A DNA stretch of 64,000 nt from Pseudomonas sp. PD9R (lineage in GTDB: Bacteria > Pseudomonadota > Gammaproteobacteria > Pseudomonadales > Pseudomonadaceae). Shown here one piece after another: positions 1 to 8,287 of the stretch. A program made the translations under genes and the position numbers. The notes beneath the pieces were generated by a model. The model did no database searches, was not told the origin of the DNA, and saw only the letters and a program-made list of their open reading frames with translations. Each line of letters opens with the position of its first letter. Positions within the stretch are counted from its first letter, which is position 1. Location: NCBI RefSeq assembly GCF_019200975.1, contig NZ_JAHTMR010000019.1:1-64000 (forward strand), read 5' to 3'.

Positions 1-62
1 ACACACAAATCTATTACATACCCAATTTGCTGAAACGTTGAAAGACGCTTCAGTACCCGAAT

Positions 63-180
63 TTCTTGACGACCATAGAGCCTTGGAACCACCTGATCCC
101 ATCCCGAACTCAGTAGTGAAACGATGCATCGCCGATGGTAGTGTGGGGTTTCCCCATGTGAGAGTAGGTCATCGTCAAGA
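63..180 (+). rRNA. rrf: 5S ribosomal RNA, copy 1
   Basis: The sequence matches the Pseudomonas 5S consensus along its length. The 5' TTGACGACCATAGAG pairs with the 3' end (CATCGTCAAG), and the conserved internal block GGTAGTGTGGGGTTTCCCC is present. It is probably the last gene of an rRNA operon whose 23S lies just left of the window; bases 1-62 read as the 23S-5S spacer. The exact ends are uncertain by a few bases. It differs from the second copy at only a few positions (for example GAGCC versus GAGCA and CAGTAG versus CAGCAG). Confidence 0.95.
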
Positions 181-190
181 TTAAATTCCG

Positions 191-226
191 AAACCCCAAT
201 TGCGAAAGCAGTTGGGGTTTTGTCTT
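191..226 (+). terminator. Hairpin terminator after first 5S
   Basis: AACCCCAA and TTGGGGTT form a stem around a GAAA-type loop, followed by a T-rich run (TTTTGTCTTT). It sits directly after the first 5S, so the second 5S needs readthrough or its own promoter. Confidence 0.8.
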
Positions 227-286
227 TAAAGTAGAAACATCAAGAATTCGCTGGCACGTCACTACAGACGAACCGGCACACAGAAT

Positions 287-404
287 TTCTTGACGACCAT
301 AGAGCATTGGAACCACCTGATCCCATCCCGAACTCAGCAGTGAAACGATGCATCGCCGATGGTAGTGTGGGGTTTCCCCATGTGAGAGTAGGTCATCGTC
401 AAGA
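287..404 (+). rRNA. rrf: 5S ribosomal RNA, copy 2
   Basis: This is a second full-length 5S gene about 107 bases after the first, with the same terminal pairing and internal signature. Tandem 5S genes at the end of one rRNA operon occur in fluorescent pseudomonads. The spacer between the copies includes a complete terminator hairpin. No promoter is obvious between the copies. Confidence 0.95.
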
Positions 405-414
405 TTGAATTCCG

Positions 415-447
415 AAACCCCTGTCTGCATACGCAGACAGGGGTTTT
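415..447 (+). terminator. Terminator after second 5S
   Basis: This is a long perfect stem (AACCCCTGTCTGC paired with GCAGACAGGGGTT) followed by a short T run. It is the expected end of the rRNA operon. Confidence 0.85.
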
Positions 448-479
448 GTCGTTATAGGGCTACCAAAAGTCGTAGACAC

Positions 480-517
480 AAAAAAGCCAGCCCCTGGATA
501 CAGGGGCTGGCTTTTTT
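480..517 (-). terminator. Strong bidirectional terminator
   Basis: AAAAAAGCCAGCCCCTG and CAGGGGCTGGCTTTTTT pair around a 4-base loop, with A/T tracts on both sides. It lies just 3' of the TonB-receptor remnant on the minus strand and presumably served that gene, while also insulating it from the rRNA operon. Confidence 0.85.
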
Positions 518-534
518 GTAATTGCTGAGGACGA

Positions 535-900
535 TTAGAACTGGTAGCTCACCGTCGCGGCGACATTAGGCTCTCATCCATGTAGCAGAAATTCAGGCTG
601 GCCACGAGGCCACATAGGATTCGTTGGTCAGGTTGTTCGCGTTCAAACACACATCAATACCCTTCAAGCCCACCTTGCCCAAGTCATAACCGATAGAGGC
701 ATCAAACAAGGTATATGACGGCACCTTCATGGTGTTTTCCGCATCGGCCCAGCTATAACCGACGTACCGCGCCGCGCCACCCAGTCGCAGGGCATCAGCA
801 CTACGCTGTCGAATGCGTAGTCATAACGGTGGGTCGCACCGGGCCAGGTCTGCCGAGTCGGCGGCATTGCCCAACCGTGTGCGCAGTCACGTGTTGAGCC
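535..900 (-). pseudogene. TonB-dependent siderophore receptor, C-terminal remnant
   Basis: Read on the minus strand, one frame encodes a typical receptor barrel end: LGGAARYVGYSWADAE, then VPSYTLFDASIGYDLG and NLTNESYVAS. The reading then shifts (SLNFCYM in a second frame) and shifts again to finish as NVAATVSYQF-stop in a third frame. At least two frameshifts therefore break the last 40 residues. No plug domain or signal peptide lies upstream, so only the last strands of the barrel survive. By the barrel motifs the parent was a ferric-siderophore receptor of the FpvA/FhuE type; the substrate cannot be told. Confidence 0.8.
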
Positions 901-1061
901 AACCATGATGGCTACTCTAAAGCGCCTGTACTGCAAACTCAGGTGAGGACATGAACGCGACAGCTCGGACGTCACAAATGTTAATTAGTCGCGTTGGCAT
1001 CACGGGGTGTGGATTTTGCAACCGCTACTGACACCTCCGGATCATCATCCAATCGCCAGTT

Positions 1062-1155
1062 CAGGCTCGCTCCTACAGTGGATTTTCAGTGATCACACCC
1101 TTTGTGAATAACTGGAAACCCTGTGGGGGCGAGCGTGCTCGCGATAGCGGTGGAT
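1062..1155. repeat. Degenerate REP pair
   Basis: Two inverted halves are seen, CTCGCTCCTACAG and CTGTGGGGGCGAGCGTGCTCGCGA. This is the GAGC(T/G)TGCTCGCGA family of Pseudomonas REP elements. The rest of the interval 901-1177 shows no gene. Confidence 0.7.
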
Positions 1156-1177
1156 CACTCACCGCCAAACGAAAGCC

Positions 1178-1645
1178 TTACACAAACAACTTCAGCACAT
1201 TGTTCATCGCGTCATCGGCAAAGCCCTGCACGAAATCCGTGAAACCTGGCAGCGCTTCGGGGCCACCCTGGGCGGGTTCGGCGATGATGGTCCAGGTCGC
1301 GACGGACTTGCCCATACCCACGGGTTTCACCTGCATCGCCGCCCACAAATTGGCCGCGCCAAGCGTGTTGTAAATCGTGGTCCAGGTCATGCTCAGCGCC
1401 TGGTCGTCCCGGGAGTTGAGTTGCTCGACCACTAGGTTGCCGTCTTTGAAGAACTTCTTGCGCAGAGACGACACGCCCTCGCCGGTCATCTCGATGTGCG
1501 ACAGCGCCGGAATGAATCGATCGAAGCCGGCAAAGTTGCCGACCACCGCCCAGACCTGCGCCGCATCGGCCGGCACTTGCACCGAGGACACGACGTGACA
1601 GCCTTGCGGGTTTTTGATCAGGGTATCGGGTTGCATTGTGTTCAT
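1178..1645 (-). CDS. mgoD: SRPBCC-family protein MgoD/PvfD-like
   Basis: This is a 155-residue protein with the START/polyketide-cyclase-like fold signature: VVSSVQVPADAAQVWAVV near residue 20, then FIPALSHIEMTGEG, and a C-terminal amphipathic helix (residues 130-155). It is the fourth gene of the minus-strand cluster, 22 bases after the NRPS gene, behind the ribosome site GGAGC. In the mgo (P. syringae) and pvf (P. entomophila) clusters the fourth gene encodes this kind of protein. It is needed for full signal output, but its chemical step was not clear to me. The family name is firm; the mgoD name rests on the four-gene context. Confidence 0.85.
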   Translation of the reverse strand: MNTMQPDTLIKNPQGCHVVSSVQVPADAAQVWAVVGNFAGFDRFIPALSHIEMTGEGVSSLRKKFFKDGNLVVEQLNSRDDQALSMTWTTIYNTLGAANLWAAMQVKPVGMGKSVATWTIIAEPAQGGPEALPGFTDFVQGFADDAMNNVLKLFV

Positions 1646-1667
1646 GGTTTTGCTCCGTTGGGTTGAA

Positions 1668-4600
1668 TCAGATGAAGTTGATTTCTTTTAGGTAGTCGCA
1701 GCCGCGACGCAGCAGCGCCGGGGATTTTTCCGGGTAGCGCGCGCCCATCTGCCGCACGCCGGCCTGAGCGTTGTCGTGGCCGATCATCGAGATATCGCCG
1801 ATGTCTTCCTCAAAGCCGTTGAGGTAGAAACCCAGCACACCAAACAGCGCGTTGTCGCTGTCGACTCGACCCAGTTGCTGCTGCCAGTCGGCAACACTGA
1901 CCAGGGAAAACTCCCGGCCCGTTTCGCGAAAGGACGCCACGTAGTTGTCCCAACTCAGCGGCTCGGGGTTGTGCAGGTTGAATACGGCTTTTTCCGGCTG
2001 ATACCGGCTGGCATGGAAGGCGATGAATCGGGCGAGGAAATCCACCGGCATCAGGTCGAAATTCAGCGCGAATTCGGGCACCTGGCCGAGTTGGATCGAG
2101 CCTTTGAGCATCAGCATCAACCGATTTTTGTGCGGCTGGCACACGCCGGTGAGGCTGTTGAAACTGATGTTGCCGGGGCGATAAATATTGACCCGCACAC
2201 CGCGCTCCCGTGCGCGCTCGAGGATCCGCTCGCCCACCCACTTGGACAGGTTGTAGCCGTTCTTGATGTAGATCGGCGGGGTCTGCGCGGCGGGCAATTC
2301 AAGCACCCGGCCATCGGCGGAAACCGTGCTGGACGCCGAGAGCGTCGAGACGAAGTTGAAGATCTTTTTACAACGCCCTTCGCACAGCTGCAGGCACTCG
2401 AAAATCGGCTCGACGTTGTCCCGCGCCAGTGACGCGTAATCGAGCACGTGATTGACGTTGGCGGCGTTGTGCACCAGCGCGCCGAACTCTCGATCCAGGC
2501 GTTCGTAAACCTCGGCAGCCAACCCCAGTTCGGGGCGCGTAATGTCCGCCGCGTAAATCCGCACTCGACTCAGGTCCAGATGCTCCAGACGGTTCTCGCG
2601 CAACGCCTGAACGAAACGCTCCTCCGCCGTTTGCCCGTTGCCCTCGCGCACCAGACACGCGACTTCACTGGCACCCCACGCCAGCAACGCTTCGACGATG
2701 TGCACGCCGACAAAACTGTTGGCCCCGGTGACGATCACCTTATGCACATCCCCTATGCGGCTGTCCGGCAACGGCTGCAATTCCAGTTCGCGCACCACGT
2801 CGGCCATCGCTTGTTCGCTCAGTACTTCTTCGCTGCCGGAGCCGCGCACCAACGTCGCCAGTTTCTCGATAGTGGGCTGTTCGATGAAGCGGTTGATCGA
2901 AATGCTGCGGCCGAATTCCTCGCGCAAACGCAGGAGCATGCGCGACAGCAGGATCGAATGACCGCCCAGATTGAAGAAGCTTTCATCGGTGGAAATATCG
3001 CTGGCCGGCAACTCCAGGAGCTCGGTCCAAAGATCCAGCAACAGCGCTTCATCGGCGTTTGTGGGTAAGCGGCGCGAGATGTTTTCGCTGACGCTGACCG
3101 GCAACGCCAGCAGCGCCTTGCGATCGACCTTGCCGTTGCTGGCGTAGGGCATGCTCGTCAGCTCGGTCCAGGCGATGGGCTGCATGTAGTCCGGCAGGTA
3201 CTGCATCGCGTGGGCTTTCAATGCTTCACGAGCGATGCCGGGTTGAGGTTCCTGAGGCTGAGCGAGGAAGGCCAGAATCCGTCGATGGCTGTCGATGACG
3301 ACGACTACCTGACGGTACAACTGACCGTCGCGCAGGCAGCGTTCGATCTCTTCCGGCTCGACCCGAAAACCACGAATCTTCACCTGATTGTCTCGCCGGC
3401 CGCACAGTTCGATTCCGTCAGCGGTCCACTTCGCCATGTCGCCGCTGCGGTAGGCGCGCAGGCTCTGGCCATCGGGCAGCGGCAAGGTCAGATAGCGCTC
3501 GGCGGTCTGCTGTGGGTTGTTCAGGTAACCCAGGCACACACCCGGCCCGACGATGTACAACTCACCGACGGTTTGCTCTGCGACCGGTTGCAAATCCTCA
3601 TCGAGAATCAGCACCTGACTGTTGGCGATTGGTGCACCGAGGGTGCGGTTGTTGTCGCCGGGTCGCAGTTGTCGTGCGGTGATCAGCACGGTGGCTTCGG
3701 TTGGGCCGTAGAGGTTGTAGAGGTTGCCGTGCCTTGTCAGTTGCTCGATGACACAGGGCTCGCAGACGTCGCCGCCCGTCATCACGTGATCGAGGTTTTG
3801 CAGTGGCTCCAGCGGCAGGATGCTCAGCAACGCCGGCGGTAAAAAGGCGTGGCTCAAGTGTTGTTCGCGGATCAATTCCACCAATTGCAGTGGATCGCGG
3901 CGCTGGTCATCGCTGGGCACGATCAGCTGCGCACCTTGCAGCAGGGTCGGAAAAATATCGATCAGCGAAGAGTCGAAACTCAACGACGAAAATTGCAGCA
4001 CTCGACTCTGCTCGTTCAGTTGCACGTAGTCGGCGTACCACGCGGTGAAGTGGGCGAGGTTGGCCTGGCTCAACAGCACACCTTTGGGATGGCCGGTGGT
4101 GCCCGAGGTGTAGAGCGCCATGCACGGCGCATCGAGATCGAGAGGTTGGCGCATCAACGGTTGATTGAGGTCCACCTCGTCGAAGTCGATGCGGGTGATG
4201 TCGAGCGCAGGCATTTCTGACGCGAGCGGATGCTGCCCGTCATGCAACAGCAGCACTGCACCGGCGTTCGACAGAATGTATTGCTGGCGTTGCAGTGGAT
4301 GACTGGGCTCCAGCGGCAGGTACACCGCGCCACTGCCCAGAATCGCCATAATCGCCGCATACAACGCGGCGCATTTTGGCAGGCAGATCCCGACTACTAC
4401 CGGCCCTTGATGCTGATCCAGCAGCGGCTGCAACCGCTGCGCAATGGCGCGGCTGTGGGCGTGCAATTGGCGATAGGAGAGTGAGTTGCCAGCGATGCTC
4501 AGCGCCGGGCGTTCGGCGCACCGGATGAGACTCTGCTCCAGACGTTCGATCATCGGCGTCTGCGCCACTTGCAGTAGCGCTGTGTCAGCGGTCGCGTTCA

Positions 4601-5084
4601 GGCGATGCACGAACGCAAGGCTCTCCAGCCATCGCAGATTGTCCACCCGTTCGAATGGCGCTGTAGAAGCCGGTTCAGCGAGCAGAAAATACTCGGCATC
4701 CCGCGAGTAGCGGCTGACCAGCAACGCCACGTGATCCACCAGTTCCGCCACCGCGCGCAGGCGCAGCGTCTGGCCATTTCCCGACGGCTCATCGGCAATC
4801 GGCACGCGACTGAGCAACGTCGAATTGTGCAGGCACAGAAGATCCAGCGCTGGCAGGCCGCAGATGCCCGGCAAGCCAATGCCCAGTTGCAGCGACAGTC
4901 GCGGTACGTCGTCGTAGCCCTGAAACGGCAGGCTGGTGTCATCGATCAGCAGATCCGCATGAACCGCCGTCATTTCGTCGCGCGTTGTCAGCCGCGTCAG
5001 TGCATGACCGTGTTGTTCGAGTTCCAGCGCCAGGTCGGTCAGGGCCTGGCTGTGTCCAACGAGCAGAATGTCGAGACGTCTCAT
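1668..5084 (-). CDS. mgoA: Single-module NRPS (A-T-R), MgoA/PvfC-like
   Basis: This 1138-residue enzyme has three recognisable domains. The adenylation domain (about 175-665) carries LYTSGTTGHPKG at 324, Asp371 in the position that binds the amino-acid amine, NLYGPTE near 457 and NGKVDRKAL near 650. The carrier domain carries LGGHSI with the phosphopantetheine serine at 710. The C-terminal thioester reductase carries TGANSFVG at 786 and a T914/Y944/K948 triad. No condensation domain is present. Residues 1-160 match no family I recognise. The layout fits MgoA/PvfC, which loads a branched amino acid (valine or leucine in studied cases) and releases it reductively. It starts 13 bases after mgoC, behind GAGGAGCACCTC. 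Confidence 0.9.
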   Translation of the reverse strand: MRRLDILLVGHSQALTDLALELEQHGHALTRLTTRDEMTAVHADLLIDDTSLPFQGYDDVPRLSLQLGIGLPGICGLPALDLLCLHNSTLLSRVPIADEPSGNGQTLRLRAVAELVDHVALLVSRYSRDAEYFLLAEPASTAPFERVDNLRWLESLAFVHRLNATADTALLQVAQTPMIERLEQSLIRCAERPALSIAGNSLSYRQLHAHSRAIAQRLQPLLDQHQGPVVVGICLPKCAALYAAIMAILGSGAVYLPLEPSHPLQRQQYILSNAGAVLLLHDGQHPLASEMPALDITRIDFDEVDLNQPLMRQPLDLDAPCMALYTSGTTGHPKGVLLSQANLAHFTAWYADYVQLNEQSRVLQFSSLSFDSSLIDIFPTLLQGAQLIVPSDDQRRDPLQLVELIREQHLSHAFLPPALLSILPLEPLQNLDHVMTGGDVCEPCVIEQLTRHGNLYNLYGPTEATVLITARQLRPGDNNRTLGAPIANSQVLILDEDLQPVAEQTVGELYIVGPGVCLGYLNNPQQTAERYLTLPLPDGQSLRAYRSGDMAKWTADGIELCGRRDNQVKIRGFRVEPEEIERCLRDGQLYRQVVVVIDSHRRILAFLAQPQEPQPGIAREALKAHAMQYLPDYMQPIAWTELTSMPYASNGKVDRKALLALPVSVSENISRRLPTNADEALLLDLWTELLELPASDISTDESFFNLGGHSILLSRMLLRLREEFGRSISINRFIEQPTIEKLATLVRGSGSEEVLSEQAMADVVRELELQPLPDSRIGDVHKVIVTGANSFVGVHIVEALLAWGASEVACLVREGNGQTAEERFVQALRENRLEHLDLSRVRIYAADITRPELGLAAEVYERLDREFGALVHNAANVNHVLDYASLARDNVEPIFECLQLCEGRCKKIFNFVSTLSASSTVSADGRVLELPAAQTPPIYIKNGYNLSKWVGERILERARERGVRVNIYRPGNISFNSLTGVCQPHKNRLMLMLKGSIQLGQVPEFALNFDLMPVDFLARFIAFHASRYQPEKAVFNLHNPEPLSWDNYVASFRETGREFSLVSVADWQQQLGRVDSDNALFGVLGFYLNGFEEDIGDISMIGHDNAQAGVRQMGARYPEKSPALLRRGCDYLKEINFI

Positions 5085-5097
5085 GAGGTGCTCCTCG

Positions 5098-6027
5098 TCA
5101 AGTCAGGTAGTCGCTCAAGGCGCTTTGCACGCACGGCGAATCCAGCAACGAACTGCTGCGGAAAAACCGCACGATGTTGGCAACCAGCGGATGATGGCGA
5201 TTGATCGGGAAGGCCAGCCCTGACACTTCGCTTTTCAGCTCGCGCCTAGCTGCGTCGCTGATCTGCAAGGCGTCGATCAGGCGGAAATCAAAGGACTTCT
5301 GGATGTCGTTGGTCAGGTAATGGCCAATGAACACCGGCAGGATTTGCGCGATGCACTGGCGGTCGGCTTCGCTCGCGGTATGCCAGTAGATGCGCACCAG
5401 CCGTGACCAGAAACCGGAGTGACGGCCTTCGTCGAGGAGGTGGTCGGCCATCAAACCCTTGATCGATTGCTTGACGGTGTCGTCCTTGGCGAACGCCGCG
5501 ACATCGCCGGTGACGGTGTTCTCGGCAATGGCCACACAGATCAGTTCCATGGCGCTGCGCAGGTGTTGCGGCGCCAACTCGACGGCCGCCGGAATTGCCC
5601 GGCTCAACTCGATTTCGTCCGGCAGTTCGATCGGTGTGATGCCGGTCATGGCAACGGTTTGCTGCATGAAATCCATGGCTACCAGCGCGTGGTAATCCTC
5701 GTCTACGACCACGGTCATCGCGTCGTAGCGACAGGCGAACGGGAAGGTCACGGCAAAGCGATTCTTGGCGATGCTGCGGGCGGTCTTGTCGACGATCTCG
5801 GTTTCGAAAATCACCACGTCGTTAATGAATTTGTAGAGCGTCTGCACCAGGGCAAAATCGCGCTGTTCGGGGCACTCGCGCAGAAAGGTTTCGCTGAGCA
5901 CCAGCGGCTGGCGGCTCAAGGGGTAGATAAATTTCTCGTCGTTCTCCAGCACGCGGCGCGGGCGGGTGCGGATGGTGGCGCGGCTCTCCCATGCATCGGC
6001 GAACGACAGGTAGTCGGCGGCGTTCAT
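5098..6027 (-). CDS. mgoC: AurF-like diiron N-oxygenase, MgoC/PvfB-like
   Basis: The protein has 309 residues. Candidate metal ligands of the AurF (PF11583) type are visible: E75/E77 in FETEIV, E110 and H113 in DEDYH, E169 in AENTV, and H196, E200 and H203 in HLLDEGRH. The family oxidises amines to hydroxylamines or further; in pvf/mgo systems it acts on the amino-acid nitrogen before or during NRPS processing. The start at 6027 is chosen because its ATG overlaps the mgoB stop (ATGA) and CGGAGGTG lies just upstream. An in-frame ATG 51 bases earlier would extend it into mgoB without need. Confidence 0.88.
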   Translation of the reverse strand: MNAADYLSFADAWESRATIRTRPRRVLENDEKFIYPLSRQPLVLSETFLRECPEQRDFALVQTLYKFINDVVIFETEIVDKTARSIAKNRFAVTFPFACRYDAMTVVVDEDYHALVAMDFMQQTVAMTGITPIELPDEIELSRAIPAAVELAPQHLRSAMELICVAIAENTVTGDVAAFAKDDTVKQSIKGLMADHLLDEGRHSGFWSRLVRIYWHTASEADRQCIAQILPVFIGHYLTNDIQKSFDFRLIDALQISDAARRELKSEVSGLAFPINRHHPLVANIVRFFRSSSLLDSPCVQSALSDYLT

Positions 6028-6800
6028 GCGTTCACCTCCGCGAGGGATTCGGCCATGCTGAGGCGCAGGCCATCCCACAAGGCGATGCGACTTTCCACCG
6101 CGGCGATGGCGCTGGCATACACGTCTTCTTCCCGTTGCGGATCGCCATCGACCAGCCGTGCGAGAAGTTTTTCTGCGGCCGGCCCGTGGTCTTCAGAGTC
6201 GACTTCAATGTGCCGTTCGAGGTAGTAGCGAAAGGTCGGGGCCTGATCGATGCCGATGCCCCAGTCATCAAGAATGCGCTGGAACATCTGTGGGATGACG
6301 CTCTCACGACCATGCAGAAACGCCGCCGCCACACTGTGACCCGGCGCATGCAGCGCGGTGTGCAGCGTATGGCGCACAAACTGCGCCGCCGCGGGATCAA
6401 CGTCCACGCTTTGCAGTGCAACGTCGTAACTCACGCCCTCTTGTTGCAGCGTTACGAAGCGTTCGACGGCCACCGTGCTGGCGCCGACTTCGCGCATCGC
6501 ATCCAGGTACAACTCGAAATGGCTGTAGTGACCATGAGACGGGCGGTCATCGGATTCTTCACCCAGCACGATTTCGTTGATCAACCGTGCGGCCTGCGGG
6601 TCTCGCGGTGGCAGCCATGGAAGGTGGGTGCACGTCAGCTCCTGTTGCAGGCGCTTGGTCAGCGACATGAAGTCCCACACGGCAAACACGTGGGTTTCCA
6701 TAAAACGTTGCAATACCGATAGCGAATGTATTTCGGAGAAAATCGGGTGCGAACTAAGTTCTGATTTTTTTTGATCGAGACGGTCTTTAGTTGGTTTCAT
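6024..6800 (-). CDS. mgoB: DUF3050 heme-oxygenase-like protein, MgoB/PvfA-like
   Basis: This 258-residue protein has the DUF3050 signature (HPIFSEIHSLSVLQRFMETHV at residues 18-38, LINEIVLGEESD at 73-84). Its spaced His/Glu residues (E35, H37, H94, E96, H197, D201, H205) suit a heme-oxygenase-like diiron or iron oxidase fold. It is the first gene of the four-gene cluster and overlaps mgoC by four bases. In mgo/pvf it is one of the oxidative enzymes of the diazeniumdiolate pathway. The ribosome site AAAGG lies about 8 bases before the ATG. The family assignment is firm; the exact reaction is not visible from sequence. Confidence 0.85.
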   Translation of the reverse strand: MKPTKDRLDQKKSELSSHPIFSEIHSLSVLQRFMETHVFAVWDFMSLTKRLQQELTCTHLPWLPPRDPQAARLINEIVLGEESDDRPSHGHYSHFELYLDAMREVGASTVAVERFVTLQQEGVSYDVALQSVDVDPAAAQFVRHTLHTALHAPGHSVAAAFLHGRESVIPQMFQRILDDWGIGIDQAPTFRYYLERHIEVDSEDHGPAAEKLLARLVDGDPQREEDVYASAIAAVESRIALWDGLRLSMAESLAEVNA

Positions 6801-7392
6801 GGGTGAACCTTTAAATGAACGTGAGTGAGTTATGAATAATCACTGCCTGCTGTCGAAGTTTTCTTTTGGCGAGCGGCTGCCTCAAACGAATTGATCGATT
6901 TTGGTCGCTTGCAATTAAGTGGTGAGCGGCTTTCGGCCGGCGGTCATGGGTGACGCAGAAAAATTAGTACATAAATAAAGTGTCGGGCAAGTTATTTTGC
7001 ATAAAATTTAAAGTTTAACTTTCGCGAGCGTGAACAGTTCCAATAAGACTTTTATATTAAGTTTTATTTTGGCGTAGTTGCTCCTTCCGTCTTATATAAG
7101 TCAGAATTTTAATGAAGAGTGAATGCCTCACTCGAAGCAACTTTCTAGTTGAACTCGTTGAGGTGATTTAAGGGGGGAAGTTGGCCGACGGTCGCGCCGA
7201 TTCTTCCGTTCCCGGTGGCAAGACTCCTTCCATAGGTCCTTGGTGCGAGGACTGCGCCACTGCTGCGATGCGTCGCCCGTTCATTGTTCGTCGGCAACCA
7301 AGAGTGAGCGTAAATCAAGGCAGCCGCCATCACTGGGGCGTAGGAATTGGGAGGAGGATGTAGAGGAGGGGAATGGTTCGCGGAACTGTTCT
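6801..7392 (-). promoter_or_regulatory. AT-rich region upstream of mgoB
   Basis: These 590 bases hold no convincing gene. Bases 6955-7100 are clearly AT-rich against the surroundings, which fits a promoter region for the minus-strand mgo operon. A perfect 6-bp inverted repeat with one spacer base (AAAGTT-T-AACTTT) lies at 7011-7023 and is the best operator candidate. Bases 7145-7370 are GC-richer, with a short open frame but no recognisable protein. Confidence 0.45.
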
Positions 7393-7466
7393 CTGTAGGA
7401 GCGAGGCTTGCCCGCGATGGCGACCTCTAAGATCGCTATCGCAGGTTAACCCTACTCCTACAGGGT
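7393..7466. repeat. REP pair overlapping the gntR stop
   Basis: CTGTAGGAGCGAGGCTTGCCCGCGA is followed by an inverted CTCCTACAGG. The right end forms the last codons and the TAG stop of the GntR gene on the minus strand. Confidence 0.8.
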
Positions 7467-8165
7467 TTTTCTATTGAGGGCTGCAGGGCTGTTGAGGTAT
7501 CGGGTGATGACCTCGACCCCTCGGTTGAGGTGGTATTCGAGCAACTTCACCGAGCTTTCGACATCACGGTCTTCGGCCGCCCGCAATAGTGCCCGGTGAT
7601 CTTCCTGGGACAGCTTGCCCAGGCCCATGGCCTCCAGGTTGAAACGCAGGAAGCGCTCTTCTTCGTTCAACCCGTCTTCGATCAGTTTCAAGAGCCGACG
7701 ATTGGGAGCCTTGATGTAGAGCGACATATGGAACAGACGATTTAGCCGGCCTATTTCGGTGAAATCGTTTTCGGTTTCCAATGCGTCGATGTAGCCGGCA
7801 GCCTGTTCGAGATCCGAGGCGTCAAGCAAGGGAACGGATAATCGCAGCGCTTCGGACTCCAGCAGGATGCGCAGGGCGTAGGTTTCCGCAGCATCACCCT
7901 GGACCAGCGCTGCGACCACCGCGCCTTTATGGGCGACCACGTTGAGCAACGCCTGGGCTTCGAGTTGGCGCAAGGCTTCGCGCACGGGCATGCGGCTGAC
8001 GCCAAACAGGTCGGCCAGGTCTTGCTGGCGCAAGGCGGTGCCACAGGGAATGCGCCCGTCGAGAATGGCCGAGCGCAGGGTTTCTTCGATCACCGAGCGT
8101 GCCAGGTGAGCGGGAATTGGCCCGTTGACCTTGATACTGCTGAGGGGGTTGGGCTTTTGTGTCAC
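7458..8165 (-). CDS. GntR-family regulator with FCD domain
   Basis: An N-terminal winged helix (LRSAILDGRIPCGTALRQQDLADLFGVSRMPVREALRQLEAQ compressed to the key pieces: DLADLFGVSRMPVREAL) is followed by a helical FCD effector domain of about 130 residues (LRILLESEALRLS, NRLFHMSLY, DHRALLRAAEDRDVE). FCD members usually bind carboxylic acids through a metal. The GTG at 8165 is preferred; a longer ATG form from 8234 would add 23 residues unlike the family and would cover the likely promoter. The gene is on the same strand as mgo but 650 bases upstream, so no link to it is shown. Its last two residues and stop lie in a REP element. Confidence 0.85.
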   Translation of the reverse strand: MTQKPNPLSSIKVNGPIPAHLARSVIEETLRSAILDGRIPCGTALRQQDLADLFGVSRMPVREALRQLEAQALLNVVAHKGAVVAALVQGDAAETYALRILLESEALRLSVPLLDASDLEQAAGYIDALETENDFTEIGRLNRLFHMSLYIKAPNRRLLKLIEDGLNEEERFLRFNLEAMGLGKLSQEDHRALLRAAEDRDVESSVKLLEYHLNRGVEVITRYLNSPAALNRKTL

Positions 8166-8287
8166 TACTACGCACCCTGTTTGACTGAAGTTTTGGATCC
8201 AACTGACACTAGTAACTGCCTGACGCCTTGTCAAACGCCGGACGGAACGCCTTTTCCACAGTTTAGCGTGCCGCCGGTGATCTCAGC

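Noticed and set aside
1178..6800. Siderophore or pyreudione-type NRPS cluster
   Set aside because: No condensation or thioesterase domain; a single A-T-R module with two iron oxygenases and an SRPBCC protein matches mgo/pvf instead.
7145..7370. Open frames on both strands between the mgo promoter region and the GntR gene
   Set aside because: No ribosome site, no family resemblance and low-complexity Arg/Ser/Gly translation; more like non-coding sequence.
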